NCBI RefSeq assembly: GCF_030848805.1
Contig: NC_092368.1
Location: forward strand, 6,684,238 to 6,748,237
Reading direction: 5' to 3'
DNA: 64,000 nucleotides
Origin: Temnothorax longispinosus
Lineage: Eukaryota > Arthropoda > Insecta > Hymenoptera > Formicidae
Below the pieces are notes generated by a model. That model was not told where the DNA came from. It did not search any database and saw nothing but the letters and a program-made list of their open reading frames with translations. A program made the position numbers and the translations under genes. This document shows, in pieces, positions 9,881 to 20,995 of the stretch; the stretch's first letter is position 1; every line of letters starts with the position of its first letter.

Positions 9881-10685
9881 AAAATGCGGATAAATATTAT
9901 AGCTTGTTAAAGTGTCATAGTAACTATTATAAGAATTTCATGAATAATAAAGAGGTACATGTATATGAAAGGTGCATATTTAGCGGAATTGTGCTCCACA
10001 CTGCAGCGTACAGTAAAACTATTAAAACCAACGATTCTCTGTAGTACAATTAGACGATGATACAATTATCGAAATATTAAGTTTTATTATTGTAAATAAA
10101 TGTTGCTTTGTCGTTTGTAAAGTTCTAACAACCATGCCTGCGGTCTATAATCAATTAAGAATAAATCATATGTTACAAGTTACTAGTGAAGCACAAGATG
10201 AAAAAATAATTCCGATTCAGCTGATAAAACGTAAACTTGTGGTCGTCGAAATGAAACGTGACAAATTTCTTTGTACAATGCCGAACCAATTTGAAACATT
10301 GTAAGTATATATTAATATATCACTTTAATTATCAGTTAAAAAAACAAAATGTATCTGTTCATAATTCTTCATATTTGTACACTTATATAAAATATATTTC
10401 TAATAAATTAAGATTAATTACAGACTGGCGTTTAATTTATTATTAAAAATTCCGTGAAAGTTTATCTAACATATAGTTAAAATTATTTTTCATAATTTTC
10501 TATAAAAAAGTATCAAAATTGATTCAGCTCTTCTGGCGTAAAAACAGCACGCGTAGAAATTAGTATATTCAACTTAATTTTTCATAAAAATCCATAGCTT
10601 TCTGTGAAAAAGTAAAAAAAATTGTAGTTATTCATAGTTTTTCACATATCTGAATTATTAGATGTATGAAAATCGAAAAATTTCT
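9881..10685. other. AT-rich DNA, no gene seen
   Basis: Low-complexity AT-rich sequence with a 62-codon ORF that has no recognisable features. Nothing else is supported. Confidence 0.4.
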
Positions 10686-10689
10686 ATGA

Positions 10690-10792
10690 ATACCCAGACA
10701 GCACGCATGTCCAAAAGCGGGACATAAGACGTCTAAAAAGCATCTAAAAGACGTGTTATGTCCCGATTTTGGACTTGGTGCTGTCTGGGTAT
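10690..10792. repeat. inverted repeat (hairpin MITE)
   Basis: ACCCAGACAGCACGCATGTCC on the left pairs with a near reverse complement ending GCTGTCTGGGT on the right. The pairing includes GGGACATAA / TTATGTCCC and GACGTC / GACGTG around a loop of about 16 bases. The flanks (TTTCTATGAAT / ATTCAC...CATAGAAA) extend the symmetry weakly. Confidence 0.75.
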
Positions 10793-10829
10793 TCACAAAA
10801 TATGATTTTCATAGAAATTTTTTCCGTCT

Positions 10830-11400
10830 GCTGCTTCTAAACAATTCGGTTAATATCGTTGATATACGATAGATAACGATTAGCTGCCGTACAGAAGATG
10901 ATTGTCAGTCGGAAAATCCTGATAAAACCTGATAAGAAACGATAGATGTGTCGGCTCGGTTAAGTCGTATAAATATCGACGAGATGTCTATCGTATTAAC
11001 CTTATAGAAACATATGCAAAGTAGAAGGTTTTCAAACGATTCAATTTATATCATTAATATACGATAGAAAACGAACCGATTTGCTGCCGTACAGAAGATG
11101 ATAAGTTGTATGTCGGAAAATCCTGATAAGAAACGATAGATGTATCGGTTCGGTTAAGTCGTATAAATATCGACGAGATGTCTATCGTATTAACCTTATA
11201 CAAACATATGCAAAGTAGAAGGTTTTCAAACGATTCAATTTATATCATTAATATACGATAGAAAACGAACCGATTTGCTGCCATAAAGAAGATGATAAGT
11301 TGTATGTCAGAAAATCCTGATAATAAACGATAGATGTATCGGTTCGGTTAAGTCATATAAATATCGATAAGATGTCTATCATTTTATTCTTATAATATCC
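10830..11400. repeat. tandem repeat, 194-200 bp unit, three copies
   Basis: GCTGCC(G/A)TA begins near 10,883, 11,083 and 11,277. Each unit has ATCCTGATAAgAAACGATAG, GGTTAAGTCGTATAAATATCG and CGATAGA words. The third copy is the most diverged. There is no coding content. Confidence 0.8.
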
Positions 11401-11759
11401 GTATTAATGCATACGGTAAAATTATTACCATAAATAACGATACATATTATATCGTGTATATACGATTGATTCAGACGGGCAATAATTGTACATATAGAAA
11501 ACGATTCATAACTATAAAAATTGTATAGTTATTTTCTTATTCGAACCTAAAACGATAGAAACCGATTCGATTCGATTAATGTTTTATCTGTCTTCTAAAT
11601 ATGCAACGATAGAACCGATAAGATACGATTAAAAACGATACAGATATAGCCGTTTTTAATAGTTTTCTATCGGATATGGTTACCAGGGGACTCTACGTTG
11701 CGAGCGGAGGATGGTCCAAAAGGTCCACAAAAACAGTTTTTTGCAAATAATTTTGAGAA
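11401..11759. other. no gene seen; ACGATA-rich sequence
   Basis: Continues the ACGATAGA-rich theme of the preceding array in degenerate form until about 11,670, then changes to unrelated sequence. No coding signal. Confidence 0.4.
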
Positions 11760-11764
11760 ATATC

Positions 11765-12210
11765 AAGAGACACGGTAGTGTCTCGCGCCAAGTACACGTG
11801 GAGCGAGACCGACCGTGACTCTTTTACGCGACGCGACGGGTTGCGAGTACCCGAGATGTTGAGATCTCGATAACGAGTGAACGGATCAAGTTCTAAGTAG
11901 GCTTGATCGATAGCTTGGGGTCCAATTAGGGGGGGGTTTCTCTCATAATATTTCGCTACGTGCCCTACGAGCGGAGATATTGCGACGCAAAGTCCAAATG
12001 GGAAAATTTATTTTTAAGATACTCCTCCTAACGCCGACGTTCTTGTATGATGACGTCATAATCAGAAACGTCACTTTCACTTTTTCGACGCTGGCGGCGC
12101 AGGTATCGCCAGTTTCGATATCGCGCGCGTATTTCAAAATTAGGTCGATAGACTTATCGGTCAGGAGGAAGATTTTTATTTAGGTAAATTAGGTAATATA
12201 TAATATATAT
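11765..12210. repeat. 450 bp direct repeat, left copy
   Basis: Begins ATCAAGAGACACGGTAGTG and includes GCGAGTACCCG, a run of eight or nine G, TGATGACGTCATAATC and a final TAGGTAAATTAGGTA. The same sequence recurs in the same orientation at 14,107-14,555 with only scattered differences. The start GAGACAC-GGTA-GTGTCTC is a small hairpin. It has no gene-like frame and lacks TG/CA ends, so I do not call it an LTR. Confidence 0.8.
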
Positions 12211-12217
12211 TGAGTCA

Positions 12218-12412
12218 ACGGAAAAGAAGGTTCTCTACGCTCTACGCTTGGCAGAAAGTGCCGCTAGGGAATTTTTAAGTCGATTCTTATGAATCAAGCT
12301 TGATATAATATATATTTATATTTATTAAGTCAACGGAAAAGAAGGTTCTCTACGCTTGGCAGAAAGTGCCGCTAGGGAATTTTTAAGTCGATTCTTATGA
12401 ATCAAGCTTGAA
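12218..12412. repeat. tandem duplication (about 95 bp) at the satellite edge
   Basis: GGAAAAGAAGGTTCTCTACG through CTTATGAATCAAGCTTGA occurs twice here. A third copy lies at 14,632-14,712, and the end of the unit occurs inverted at 14,066-14,105. It borders the 90 bp array on both sides. Confidence 0.8.
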
Positions 12413-12420
12413 TTCGATGT

Positions 12421-13757
12421 CTAGGTATCCCAGGTTGCCGATGACGAGGTCCAGATAGTGCGCTTCATAGTTTTCGGTGTCCAGGTGTAATAATACGTTG
12501 AATTCGATGTCTACGTGTCCCAGGTTGCCGATGACGAGGTCCACATAGTGCGCTCCGTAGTTTTCGGTGTCTACGTGTATTAATACCTTGAATTCGATGT
12601 CCACGTGTCCCAGGTTGCCGATGACGGGATCCAGATAGTGCGCTTCATAGTTTTCGGTGTCCATGTGTAATCGTACGTTGAATTCGATGTCTAGGTGTCC
12701 CAGGTTGCCGATGACGAGGTCCACATAGTGCGCTCCGTAGTTTTCGGTGTCTACGTGTATTAATATCTTGAATTCGATGTCCACGTGTCCCAGGTTGCCG
12801 ATGACGGGATCCAGATAGTGCGCTTCATAGTTTTCGGTGTCCAGGTGTAATCGTACGTTGAATTCGATGTCTAGGTGTCCCAGGTTGCCGATGACAAGGT
12901 CCACATAGTGCGCTCCGTAGTTTTCGGTGTCTACGTGTATTAATACTTTGAATTCGATGTCCACGTGTCCCAGGTTGCCGATGACGGGATCCAGATAGTG
13001 CGCTTCATAGTTTTCAGTGTCCAGGTGTAATCGTACGTTGAATTCGATGTCTACGTGTCCCAGGTTGCCGATGACGAGGTCCACATAGTGCGCTCCGTAG
13101 TTTTCGGTGTCTACGTGTATTAATACCTTGAATTCGATGTCCACGTGTCCTAGGTTGCCGATGACAAGATCCAGATAGTGCGCTTCATAGTTTTCGGTGT
13201 CCAGGTGTAATCGTACGTTGAATTCGATGTCTAGGTGTTCCAGGTTGCCGATGACAAGGTCCACATAGTGCGCTTCGTAGTTTTCGGTGTCTACGTGTAT
13301 TAATACCTTGAATTCGATGTCCACGTGTCCCAGGTTGCCGATGACGAGATCCAGATAGTGCGCTCTATAGTTTTCGGTGTCCAGGTGTAATAATACGTTG
13401 AATGCAATGTCTAGGTGTCCCAGGTTGCCGATGACAATGTCTAGATAGTGAGCTCCGTAGTTTTCGGTGTCTACGTGTATTAATACCTTGAATTCGATGT
13501 CTAGGTGTCCCAGGTTGCCGATGACGAGGTCCACATAGTGCGCTCCGTAGTTGTCGGTGTCTACGTGTATTAATATCTTGAAATTGATGTCTAGGTGTCT
13601 CAGGTTGCTGATGACGAGGTCCAGATAGCGCGCTCCGTAGTTTTCGGTGTCTAGATGTAATAATACCTCGAATTCGATGTCTACGTGTCCCAGGTTGCCG
13701 ATGACAAGGTCCACATAGTGCGCTTTGTAGTTTTTGGTGTCTACGTGTATTAATAAC
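12421..13757 (-). repeat. 90 bp satellite in A-B dimers, open on the minus strand for 439 codons
   Basis: The word ending GAATTCGATGT falls at 12,420, 12,510, 12,600 and so on to 13,680, giving 14 units of exactly 90 bases without one indel. Units alternate between two types (TAATACcTTG / CGTACGTTG ends), making a 180 bp higher-order unit. On the minus strand each unit is 30 codons (DLVIGNLGHLDIEF then HVDTENYGAHY) and the frame is open from 13,714 to 12,395. Other frames are also partly open. I call it a satellite; a repetitive protein is possible but unproven. Confidence 0.75.
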
Positions 13758-14090
13758 TTTAAATCTGAATGTAGGACACGTAGATATCGAATTCGAGGTA
13801 TTAATACACGTAGACACCGAAAACTACAAAGCGCACTATGTGGATCTTGTCATCGAAAACGTGGGACACCTAGACATCGAATTCAACGTATTATTATACC
13901 TGGACACCGAAAACTATAGAACGCACTATCTGGAACCCGACATCAGCAACCTGGAACACGTGGACATCGAATTCAAGGTATTAATACACCTGAATACCGA
14001 AAACTATGAAGCGCACTATGTGAACCTCGTCATCGGCAACCTGGGACACCTAGACATCGAATTCAAGCTTGATTCATAAAAATCGACTTA
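13758..14090 (+). repeat. inverted arm of the 90 bp satellite
   Basis: From about 13,770 the same units continue as the reverse complement for about 3.5 copies. The same amino-acid frame is therefore now open on the plus strand and ends at 14,079 in the same words (DIEFKLDS, stop) as the minus-strand frame at 12,395. Together the two arms form a large imperfect palindrome with the switch near 13,760. Confidence 0.8.
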
Positions 14091-14106
14091 AAAATTCCCT
14101 AGCGGC

Positions 14107-14560
14107 AGAATCAAGAGACACGGTAGTGTCTCGCGCCAAGTACACGCGGAGCGAGACCGACTGTGACTCTTTTACGCGACGCGACGGGTTGCGAGTACCC
14201 GCGATGTTGAGATCTCGATAACGAGTGAACGGATCAAGTTCTAAGTAGGCTTGATCGATAGCTTGGGGTCCAATTAGGGGGGGGTTTCTCTCATAATATT
14301 CCGCTACGTGCCCTACGAGCGGAGATATTGCGACGCAAAGTCCAAATGTGAAAATTTATTTTTAAGATACGTATACTTCTAACGCCGACGTTCTTGTATG
14401 ATGACGTCATAATCAGAAACGTCACTTTCACTTTTTCGACGCTGGCGGCGCAGGTATCGCCAGTTTCGATATCGCGCGCGTATTTCGAAATTAGGTCGAT
14501 AGACTTATCGATCAGGAGGAAGATTTCTATTTAGGTAAATTAGGTATATACTTATATAAT
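14107..14560. repeat. 450 bp direct repeat, right copy
   Basis: The second copy of the 11,765 unit, about 2.34 kb downstream, in the same orientation and nearly identical. Both copies contain a TGACGTCA site and the GAGACAC/GTGTCTC hairpin. It is followed by a copy of the 95 bp unit (14,632-14,712). Confidence 0.8.
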
Positions 14561-15147
14561 ATATATTGAGTCAATTGCTTCATGTTTATCTGGAGAGATT
14601 TCGTATCCTTACATCGTATTACCACCGCTGCCGGAAAAGAAGGTTCTCTACGCTTGGCAGAAAGTGCCGCTAGGGAATTTTTAAGTCGATTCTTATGAAT
14701 CAAGCTTGAATTCGATTTCTCCTGTCAGTCAGTTCATCATCTGATCAGTTAACCTATCTCGATCAATCGAGAGACACGGGGTGCGTTCCTTTTGGGCGCT
14801 CACGCGCTGTAAGCATCGCTCTATCTTCGTTTGATATTCGATGTGTAACAAAGGGTGCTTTCCAGCAATGTACACAGGCGACACTGTGTAACACAGTGTT
14901 CGACCCAGTGCTTTCCAACTACGACACAAGTCGACACAATCGTACACAGCTAAAATGGTGAGTTCGACTGTGTCATCGTTTTGTGTCACTCCATGGATAC
15001 CAACATTACCGACATTTTTACATGTGGTACCATTTATTTTTGTAGTTTCTACGGTCCGGTAAGAAAACTTTAAGGTTATATTTTAAACAGTGTGACACGT
15101 GTGACGACAAGAAGTGAAATATATTCTACTGTAGAAGTTTCTGAACC

Positions 15148-16009
15148 ATGGAAGGTATTTAGTACATACTTATTTGTATATTATTTATTATTTGTTGCAA
15201 AGACAAATATTGCATACAATAATAATTACTGACGTATTGATGAAAATTATTGTACCACAGCTTTCAGTCATTTAATATTTTTAAAATGTTAACATTTCTA
15301 CAATTGTACAATACATATAAATATTGTATTTTATTAAAAATTAGTCATTTTAATAATTAATGATTATTTATTTCCAAATTGCAGTAGGATTCACATGCAA
15401 ACATTGCAATGCAGATATCCTATTATTAGAGCAAGCATATCCATGCACGAATGCTTAAAAAATAAAGATATATATATGGAAAATGACAACGTTTTATTTA
15501 CAATCGAGTCAAACGACAATCTGGATGTCAATGATGAACGTAAGTTTATTTAATAGTAGATACAACTTATTAAATATATAAGAACTAATTTCAAACTATT
15601 TCATAAATTAGAACTGAAATAGAATCTTATATAAAATATCTAATACATGCAATATGTATGATTTATCCTATGCATAGAATTTTTAAGAAATACAATTTAT
15701 ATATTTTATAATTTATTCTTACAGCATTCAGTAACTGTCAAGAATCCGTACGCACTACTGCAAGTAGTAGTGAGAAATCTGCTAAACAAAGTAAGTTATA
15801 TATTAAATATACATTTGAAATTAAATTATTTTTCCATATTAATTTTAAATGTGCTATTTTTATATTTTATAGGTGCTGTGTGGACTGATAATGCAACAAT
15901 GGCTCTTCTCAGCCTCTATGAAGCTAATATGCACATGTTAGATCATCCGAAGAAGAAAACCAAAATTTGGACAGCAATATCAGATGGCCTAAAAGATTTC
16001 GAAATCGAG

Positions 16010-16061
<52 letters not shown>

Positions 16062-16816
16062 ACACCATATTATTATGTTACATGCTTTTAATTCAAAAAA
16101 TTATTTTCTACAGATGTCCAGTGATCAAGTCAGATGGAAAATAAACATCTTACAAAAAAAAATACAAAGAATGTTGTGATAACAACAACAAATCAGGCAG
16201 AGGCAAAATTGAATTTAAATGGTACAATCAATTAGACGAAATACTGGGCAAAAATAAAGATGCTATTGCTGCCCACACCGTATCTAGTCAAATAATACCA
16301 AAAAAAGTCTCTAAGTCTGCATTATCCGGCCAAAAAGATGTAAATTGTGCTTCCAAATCGTCACCGTCGGCTGCGGTTACTCTTCCTACAAGTCCCATCG
16401 CCTCTTCTTCTTCTTCTTCTACAGATTCAGTTGCCTCGATATTGATGAATAAAAATACAAAAGCAGTAGCTCGTCTCCCACATGGAACAAGTTCGAACTT
16501 GGCGAACAGAAAATTGGACATTGAAAAACAGTGGCTTAAATTTTTAGAAAACAAAGAAATAAGAGATGCTGCACGTGATAAGAAGCATAAACAATCTGAA
16601 AATAGAATGACTGAAAACTTATCGCTAAAGAAACAAATGGTAACTTTAAAAAGAAAACAGATAGAACAAAAAAAAGAATTATCAGAAAAAAGACTGAAGG
16701 ATAAGGAAAATAAGCACGCTGAAATAATAAGGATAGAAAAAACAAAATGCAAATTATTGAAAAAATTATTAAATGAAGCAAATATAAAAAACATCTCCGA
16801 TGATTCTGATAGTTAA
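15148..16816 (+). pseudogene. Harbinger Myb/SANT-like DNA-binding protein, frameshifted
   Basis: Exons by splice signals: 15,148-15,154 (ATGGAAG|GTATTT), about 15,386-15,540, 15,725-15,790, 15,873-16,012 and about 16,113-16,816, joined in phase where intact. Exon 2 starts with a C-x2-C motif (FTCKHCNAD), then shifts frame before MHECLKNKDIYMEN. Exon 4 has the trihelix signature (VWTDNATMALLSLYE, then KIWTAISDGL). Exon 5 is shifted by one base in an A9 run (16,154-16,162), after which the frame is open to the stop. The C-terminal 124 residues are Lys/Glu-rich and coiled-coil-like. In this family the protein escorts the transposase to the nucleus and binds the ends. Either shift could be a sequencing error, but two together suggest decay. 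Confidence 0.75.
16013..16059. repeat. (GT)n microsatellite at a splice donor
   Basis: A run of about 22 GT units directly follows the exon end ATCGAG|GG, so the donor of the fourth intron lies in or beside the microsatellite. Confidence 0.9.
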
Positions 16817-17682
16817 AAAGTAGATGATTATTAATGTTTTGGCACTAGTGTATATCTATAATTGAAGATAAATCGGTCATTGTTTTTGTCTATTATTATG
16901 AATAGATACTTGAAAAGGACCGAATAAAAAAATATGCAAATATGGAACACAGAATGTATATCCATAAACCCCGAGATATGATCATTTATCTTCAATTATT
17001 ATTACATTTACGACAAAGTTGTGATTAAATGTTCTACATATTCTAGAGTTTATTTTTTACCAAAATATTGTACTAAGTCGTTATTTTTTTGTTTTTTCAA
17101 TTCAGTACAAATATATCTTATAATTTAGTTGCAATTAGGATGTCATTTAGCACGTAACATCAGAAATTTATAATACGTACTGCAATTAAATGTAATTATT
17201 AAAGTATTATTCATTTAAAAAATGAATACAAAAATCATTTGTGATGATTCCAACGGGTAAATTATAAAGTGAATTTTGATTAAAGGTCAGTATTCGATAA
17301 TCCATAAGTACTTATAATTATAATAATTAATAACTGCATTTTTACGAAACTAGTTTCTCTAATTTTGTCATTTATTAATAGTATACATATAGTATAGTCA
17401 TCAGGTTAATTATTAATATTTCAAACTTGTTCTGTTATTTTTTGTTCCTACGTTTTGCAATTATTATGTGATTAAATAATTATAATTTTGTTCCTACGTT
17501 TTGCAATTATTATGTGATTAAATAATTGTAATATTCACTATTTGAGTTAATTTATAAGAAATGTTCATGCTATTGGATGACAGCATACATTTGTGATACT
17601 TTTATAATAAAATATGATGTTCATATTCAAGCTGTTATGGCTAAATACTTTTATTTACAACTTATACATAACAATACATTGT
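16817..17682. other. AT-rich spacer inside the Harbinger element
   Basis: Separates the two convergent genes. It contains a 50 bp tandem duplication around 17,436-17,535 (TTTTGTTCCTACGTTTTGCA twice) and paired ATAATTGAAGATAAAT / ATTTATCTTCAATTAT words (16,858 and 16,985), which form a hairpin of about 140 bases. No gene. Confidence 0.5.
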
Positions 17683-19006
17683 TTATTCCTGGCCAAATAT
17701 TTCCATGAATAATTGCATCCTTCGATCTTCTTGAAATCGGCAATTATTTTCGTTATGATCGTCATTTACATTAATATTATCATTCGGTTCCTCAATTTCA
17801 ACATTATCATAATTAAAATTGTCATCATTACAATTTATACATAAATTGTGTAAGATACATGCAGCTACAATAGTATTTGCAATGAATGGCATATCGCGAT
17901 ATTCCGAAAAAAATTTAATTCGTCGGAAACGTCCTTTCAAATACCCAAATGCTCTTTCTACAACCATACGCGTTGAAGAATGTATGAAATTAAATTCGGT
18001 CTGAAAAGGAGTAAGATGACCATTATCACGGAAAGGAGGAACAAGCCACTGTAATGATGGATATGCAGAATCCCCGATTATAAATTTGTTATCTGGAAAC
18101 ATAATTTCTCTATGTTCATTAGCTGAATTGTACAATTCAGATTTTCTCAAAACTCTTGCATCATGGAGAGAACCGGGCTGACCACAGTATATGTTAGTAA
18201 ATTTCATATCCGCATCTACGACTGCTTGTAGGTTTACAGAGAAGTATTTTTTCCGGTTACAATAGTCTCTTGCATTTTCTACATTAGGTTTTTCTATCCT
18301 AATGTGAGTGCAGTCAATAGCTCCTATTACATTTGGAATGCCTCTTTTGGAATAAAACTGATGAGAAACATATGCGACATGTTATCCTTCGGGCCATTTG
18401 ATAACGTTATCTAATTTTGTCAAGATCCAAGCTGTTACTCGGCGAATTACACGAAAGACTGAAGAAATTGAAACATCAAATCTATCTGAGATAGTTCGTA
18501 GAGGTTCTGTATTCGCCAAGTGCCACAAAAATATAACAAAACTGAGTTTTGCTTCAATTGGTTTCACTCCAAACGAATGTGAAGGTATAGATCCACTTTC
18601 ATGCAATTCATCTAGAATATGTAAAGAACTATAGGTTTCAAAAATTATAAAATGGTCAAACACAAATATTATATCATTTTTCAAAATGCTGAACATTACC
18701 TATTAATCGAATTGCTGTGATACGCTGGATTCGTAAGTGCTCCTTAAATTCCAAGTCTGTCCAGCTATCCACAATATTAAGATAATGTTCAACTCGATTT
18801 CTCTTATGTCCACTCAATAAATATTTCATTAGAGGAAATATCAATAAATAATTATCGTTTTCTTCACTGCTTGAAGATATATTACTGGCTGAAAGACTAG
18901 TATTGTTCCAGTCTATATCATTGGTACTTGAGTCCTCTGTACTTGTACTGGTGTTGGCTGTACTCTCCATTAGAAGACTGATTGCTACTTTTTCTTTCAT
19001 ATTCAT
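17683..19006 (-). pseudogene. PIF/Harbinger DDE transposase with one nonsense codon
   Basis: Two exons: 19,006-18,700 and 18,611-17,683. The donor ATAG|GTAATG and acceptor ATTCTAG|AT keep phase over an 88-base intron. An acidic Ser-rich N-terminus is followed by a helix-turn-helix region (ISDRFDVSISSVFRVIRRV). The DDE_Tnp_4 core shows the three acidic residues in GAIDCTH, IIGDSAYP and VVERAFGYLKGRF. The frame is single and continuous except for TAA at 18,382-18,384, just after IKWPEG, so one base change separates it from an open frame. It catalyses cut-and-paste movement of the element. The convergent Myb/SANT gene is its usual partner. Confidence 0.88.
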
Positions 19007-19256
19007 CTATAAATTATTTAATTTATTAATAAAACTAATTAATTTTGTTAATAAGGTAAAACTGCAAACATAATTTAATTATTTACATTCTCAAAACAGT
19101 GTATTACAGTACAAATTTATTTCATTTTATTTCTTAATTTACATAACTTGATCAGTTTTTTATATATCAGTCTCTTCTATATATCTGATAAATAAGTTAA
19201 TAATTCATAAGATGTTAAAAAATACTAACTTTTACAGCGAAAGTATCTTCTGACAT

Positions 19257-20243
19257 TTAAAAAACCCGTTTGATCATATTAATGACGGAAACGCGTTGCG
19301 ATTGCGATGTGTTGTTGTCGCCGGTATCGGAGTTGCCGAGCGACTCGATCCAGTTTAAGAGCAATGACGCCGCGGCGGAATGACGTCTCTGACACGCTAG
19401 GTGCAGCGCCCATTCGAGCAATAATTCTGTTGACGGAATGCGTCTCATTAATACGAGAATATCACGTAAGTGTGTAACTTCATTACAGGGCGATCAAGTT
19501 ACCAATAGCGTTGCATTGTCCGTTGACGGCCGCGCAAAGAATTAGCAGAGTCCGTCCGAAATAATCGGTTGTCTCGAGGCCGACTAGTTCCGGCCCGACG
19601 GAGTTTAGAATTAATCGCGCGCACTTGACGGATCCCGTACTCGCCTCGACATGCAGTGGTAATAAACCACACGACGAATCCCTCGGAGCAGCAACCGCCT
19701 GTCCGCCGAACTTGTTGATGAGTAACTCTAGGCAGTGCGCGGATCCTTGATATACGGCGCAATGTACGGCAGAAAAAGGATTACCTGGAAATAATTAAGA
19801 AAAAAAATCAGCTTGACATACGTAACGCATTGTTGGATAATCATTTTTGAAGTGTAAGAAACTACATGCCTTCCAAAGAATCGAACACGTTATGATTCAA
19901 AAGATACTCCACGCAATTCGAGTTGCCGTTGTAACATTAAGCCCAATGGAGCACTGTGCAGCCTTGATCGTCCTTCAAAGTCGCCGCAGTCGGATCGGCT
20001 TTAACGAGGGCGGGTAAAGCATACAATCTACAAACAGACTTGCGATGTAGAACAGCTCTATACAAGGGCAAAAAATTCTGTACGAACGTAACTTCTTACC
20101 TGCCACAAGCAGTTGCTAAATGTAACGGCGTTTTACCGTTTACATCTTGCACTGGCACTTGGGCACCATGCTTTAACAACAATTTCACCAACTGATTATC
20201 ACGCTTGTTGATCACCGCGCAAAACGGTTTTTGTAGGTTATAT
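19257..20243 (-). pseudogene. captured ankyrin-repeat fragment (PP6 regulatory ankyrin subunit type)
   Basis: Read on the minus strand, four exons carry ankyrin repeats. About 20,243-20,104 ends NGKTPLHLATACGR before GTAAGA. Next is about 20,034-19,869, with DDQGCTVLHWA, an in-frame TAA, then CYNGNSNCVEYLL. Next is 19,782-19,513, with NPFSAVHCAVYQGSAHCLEL and two further repeats. The last is about 19,424-19,257 (ELLLEW then ALHLACQRRHSAAASLLL). The order and wording match the C-terminal half of ANKRD28/44/52, known as the protein phosphatase 6 regulatory ankyrin subunits; this is recognition from memory. The second intron begins GC and not GT. Residues appear to be missing between ELLLEW and ALHLAC. 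It is an inactive copy inside a Harbinger element. Confidence 0.8.
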
Positions 20244-20384
20244 CTTCGGGGGTGAGGAGAAGTCAAGTGTCTTAAGTCAAAAACCTAGTGACAAGTTAGA
20301 TCAGGTTATGTAAAGTGACTGCCCTCCATTCTGGCGGTGAAATAAAAAAGCTAAACAGCGTTTCAGCTACAAGTCAACACTGTG

Positions 20385-20495
20385 TAACACTGTGTCGCAC
20401 TGTGTATGACTGTGTTCCCTTGCTGGAAAGCACCCAAAGATAGAATGATGCTTACAGCGCGTGTGAGCGCGTGAGCGCCCAAAAGAAACGCAGCC
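20385..20495. repeat. right terminal inverted repeat of the Harbinger element, cut by the gap
   Basis: Reverse complement of 14,778-14,900, with a short insertion (GCTCACACGC duplication) relative to the left end. Inner words CTGTGTAACACTGTGT are shared by both ends. The sequence stops at the run of N. Confidence 0.85.
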
Positions 20496-20995
20496 NNNNN
20501 NNNNNNNNNNNNNNNNNNNNNNNNNNNNNNNNNNNNNNNNNNNNNNNNNNNNNNNNNNNNNNNNNNNNNNNNNNNNNNNNNNNNNNNNNNNNNNNNNNNN
20601 NNNNNNNNNNNNNNNNNNNNNNNNNNNNNNNNNNNNNNNNNNNNNNNNNNNNNNNNNNNNNNNNNNNNNNNNNNNNNNNNNNNNNNNNNNNNNNNNNNNN
20701 NNNNNNNNNNNNNNNNNNNNNNNNNNNNNNNNNNNNNNNNNNNNNNNNNNNNNNNNNNNNNNNNNNNNNNNNNNNNNNNNNNNNNNNNNNNNNNNNNNNN
20801 NNNNNNNNNNNNNNNNNNNNNNNNNNNNNNNNNNNNNNNNNNNNNNNNNNNNNNNNNNNNNNNNNNNNNNNNNNNNNNNNNNNNNNNNNNNNNNNNNNNN
20901 NNNNNNNNNNNNNNNNNNNNNNNNNNNNNNNNNNNNNNNNNNNNNNNNNNNNNNNNNNNNNNNNNNNNNNNNNNNNNNNNNNNNNNNNNNNNNNN
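20496..20995. other. assembly gap of exactly 500 N
   Basis: A fixed-length run of N, so the true distance is unknown. ORFs spanning it are artefacts. Confidence 0.99.

Larger units (their letters stand above)
14778..20495. mobile_element. PIF/Harbinger DNA transposon carrying a captured ankyrin gene fragment
   Basis: The left end (GGGGTGCGTTCCTTTTGGGC) and the right end, read in reverse (GGCTGCGTTTCTTTTGGGC), match over about 110 bases. Both contain GCTCACGCGC, GCTGTAAGCATC and GGGTGCTTTCCAGCA. Between them lie a Myb/SANT gene (plus) and a DDE transposase (minus), the classic two-gene Harbinger set, arranged convergently. An intron-containing ankyrin-repeat fragment sits between the transposase and the right end. 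The right end stops at the assembly gap, so the exact terminus and target duplication cannot be read. Both transposition genes carry inactivating lesions. Confidence 0.85.

Noticed and set aside
13365..13817. 150-codon Arg/His/Pro-rich minus ORF overlapping the satellite
   Set aside because: It is a second open frame of the same 90 bp units, so it shows that openness alone does not prove coding.
11765..14560. The 450 bp direct repeats as LTRs of a retrotransposon
   Set aside because: They lack TG/CA ends, primer site, polypurine tract and any gag-pol between them.
16288..16794. 168-codon minus ORF rich in Phe, Leu and Ser
   Set aside because: It is the antisense shadow of the Lys-rich Myb/SANT C-terminus.
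19499..19762. 87-codon minus ORF over the ankyrin fragment
   Set aside because: It is an out-of-frame reading; the ankyrin frame lies one base away.
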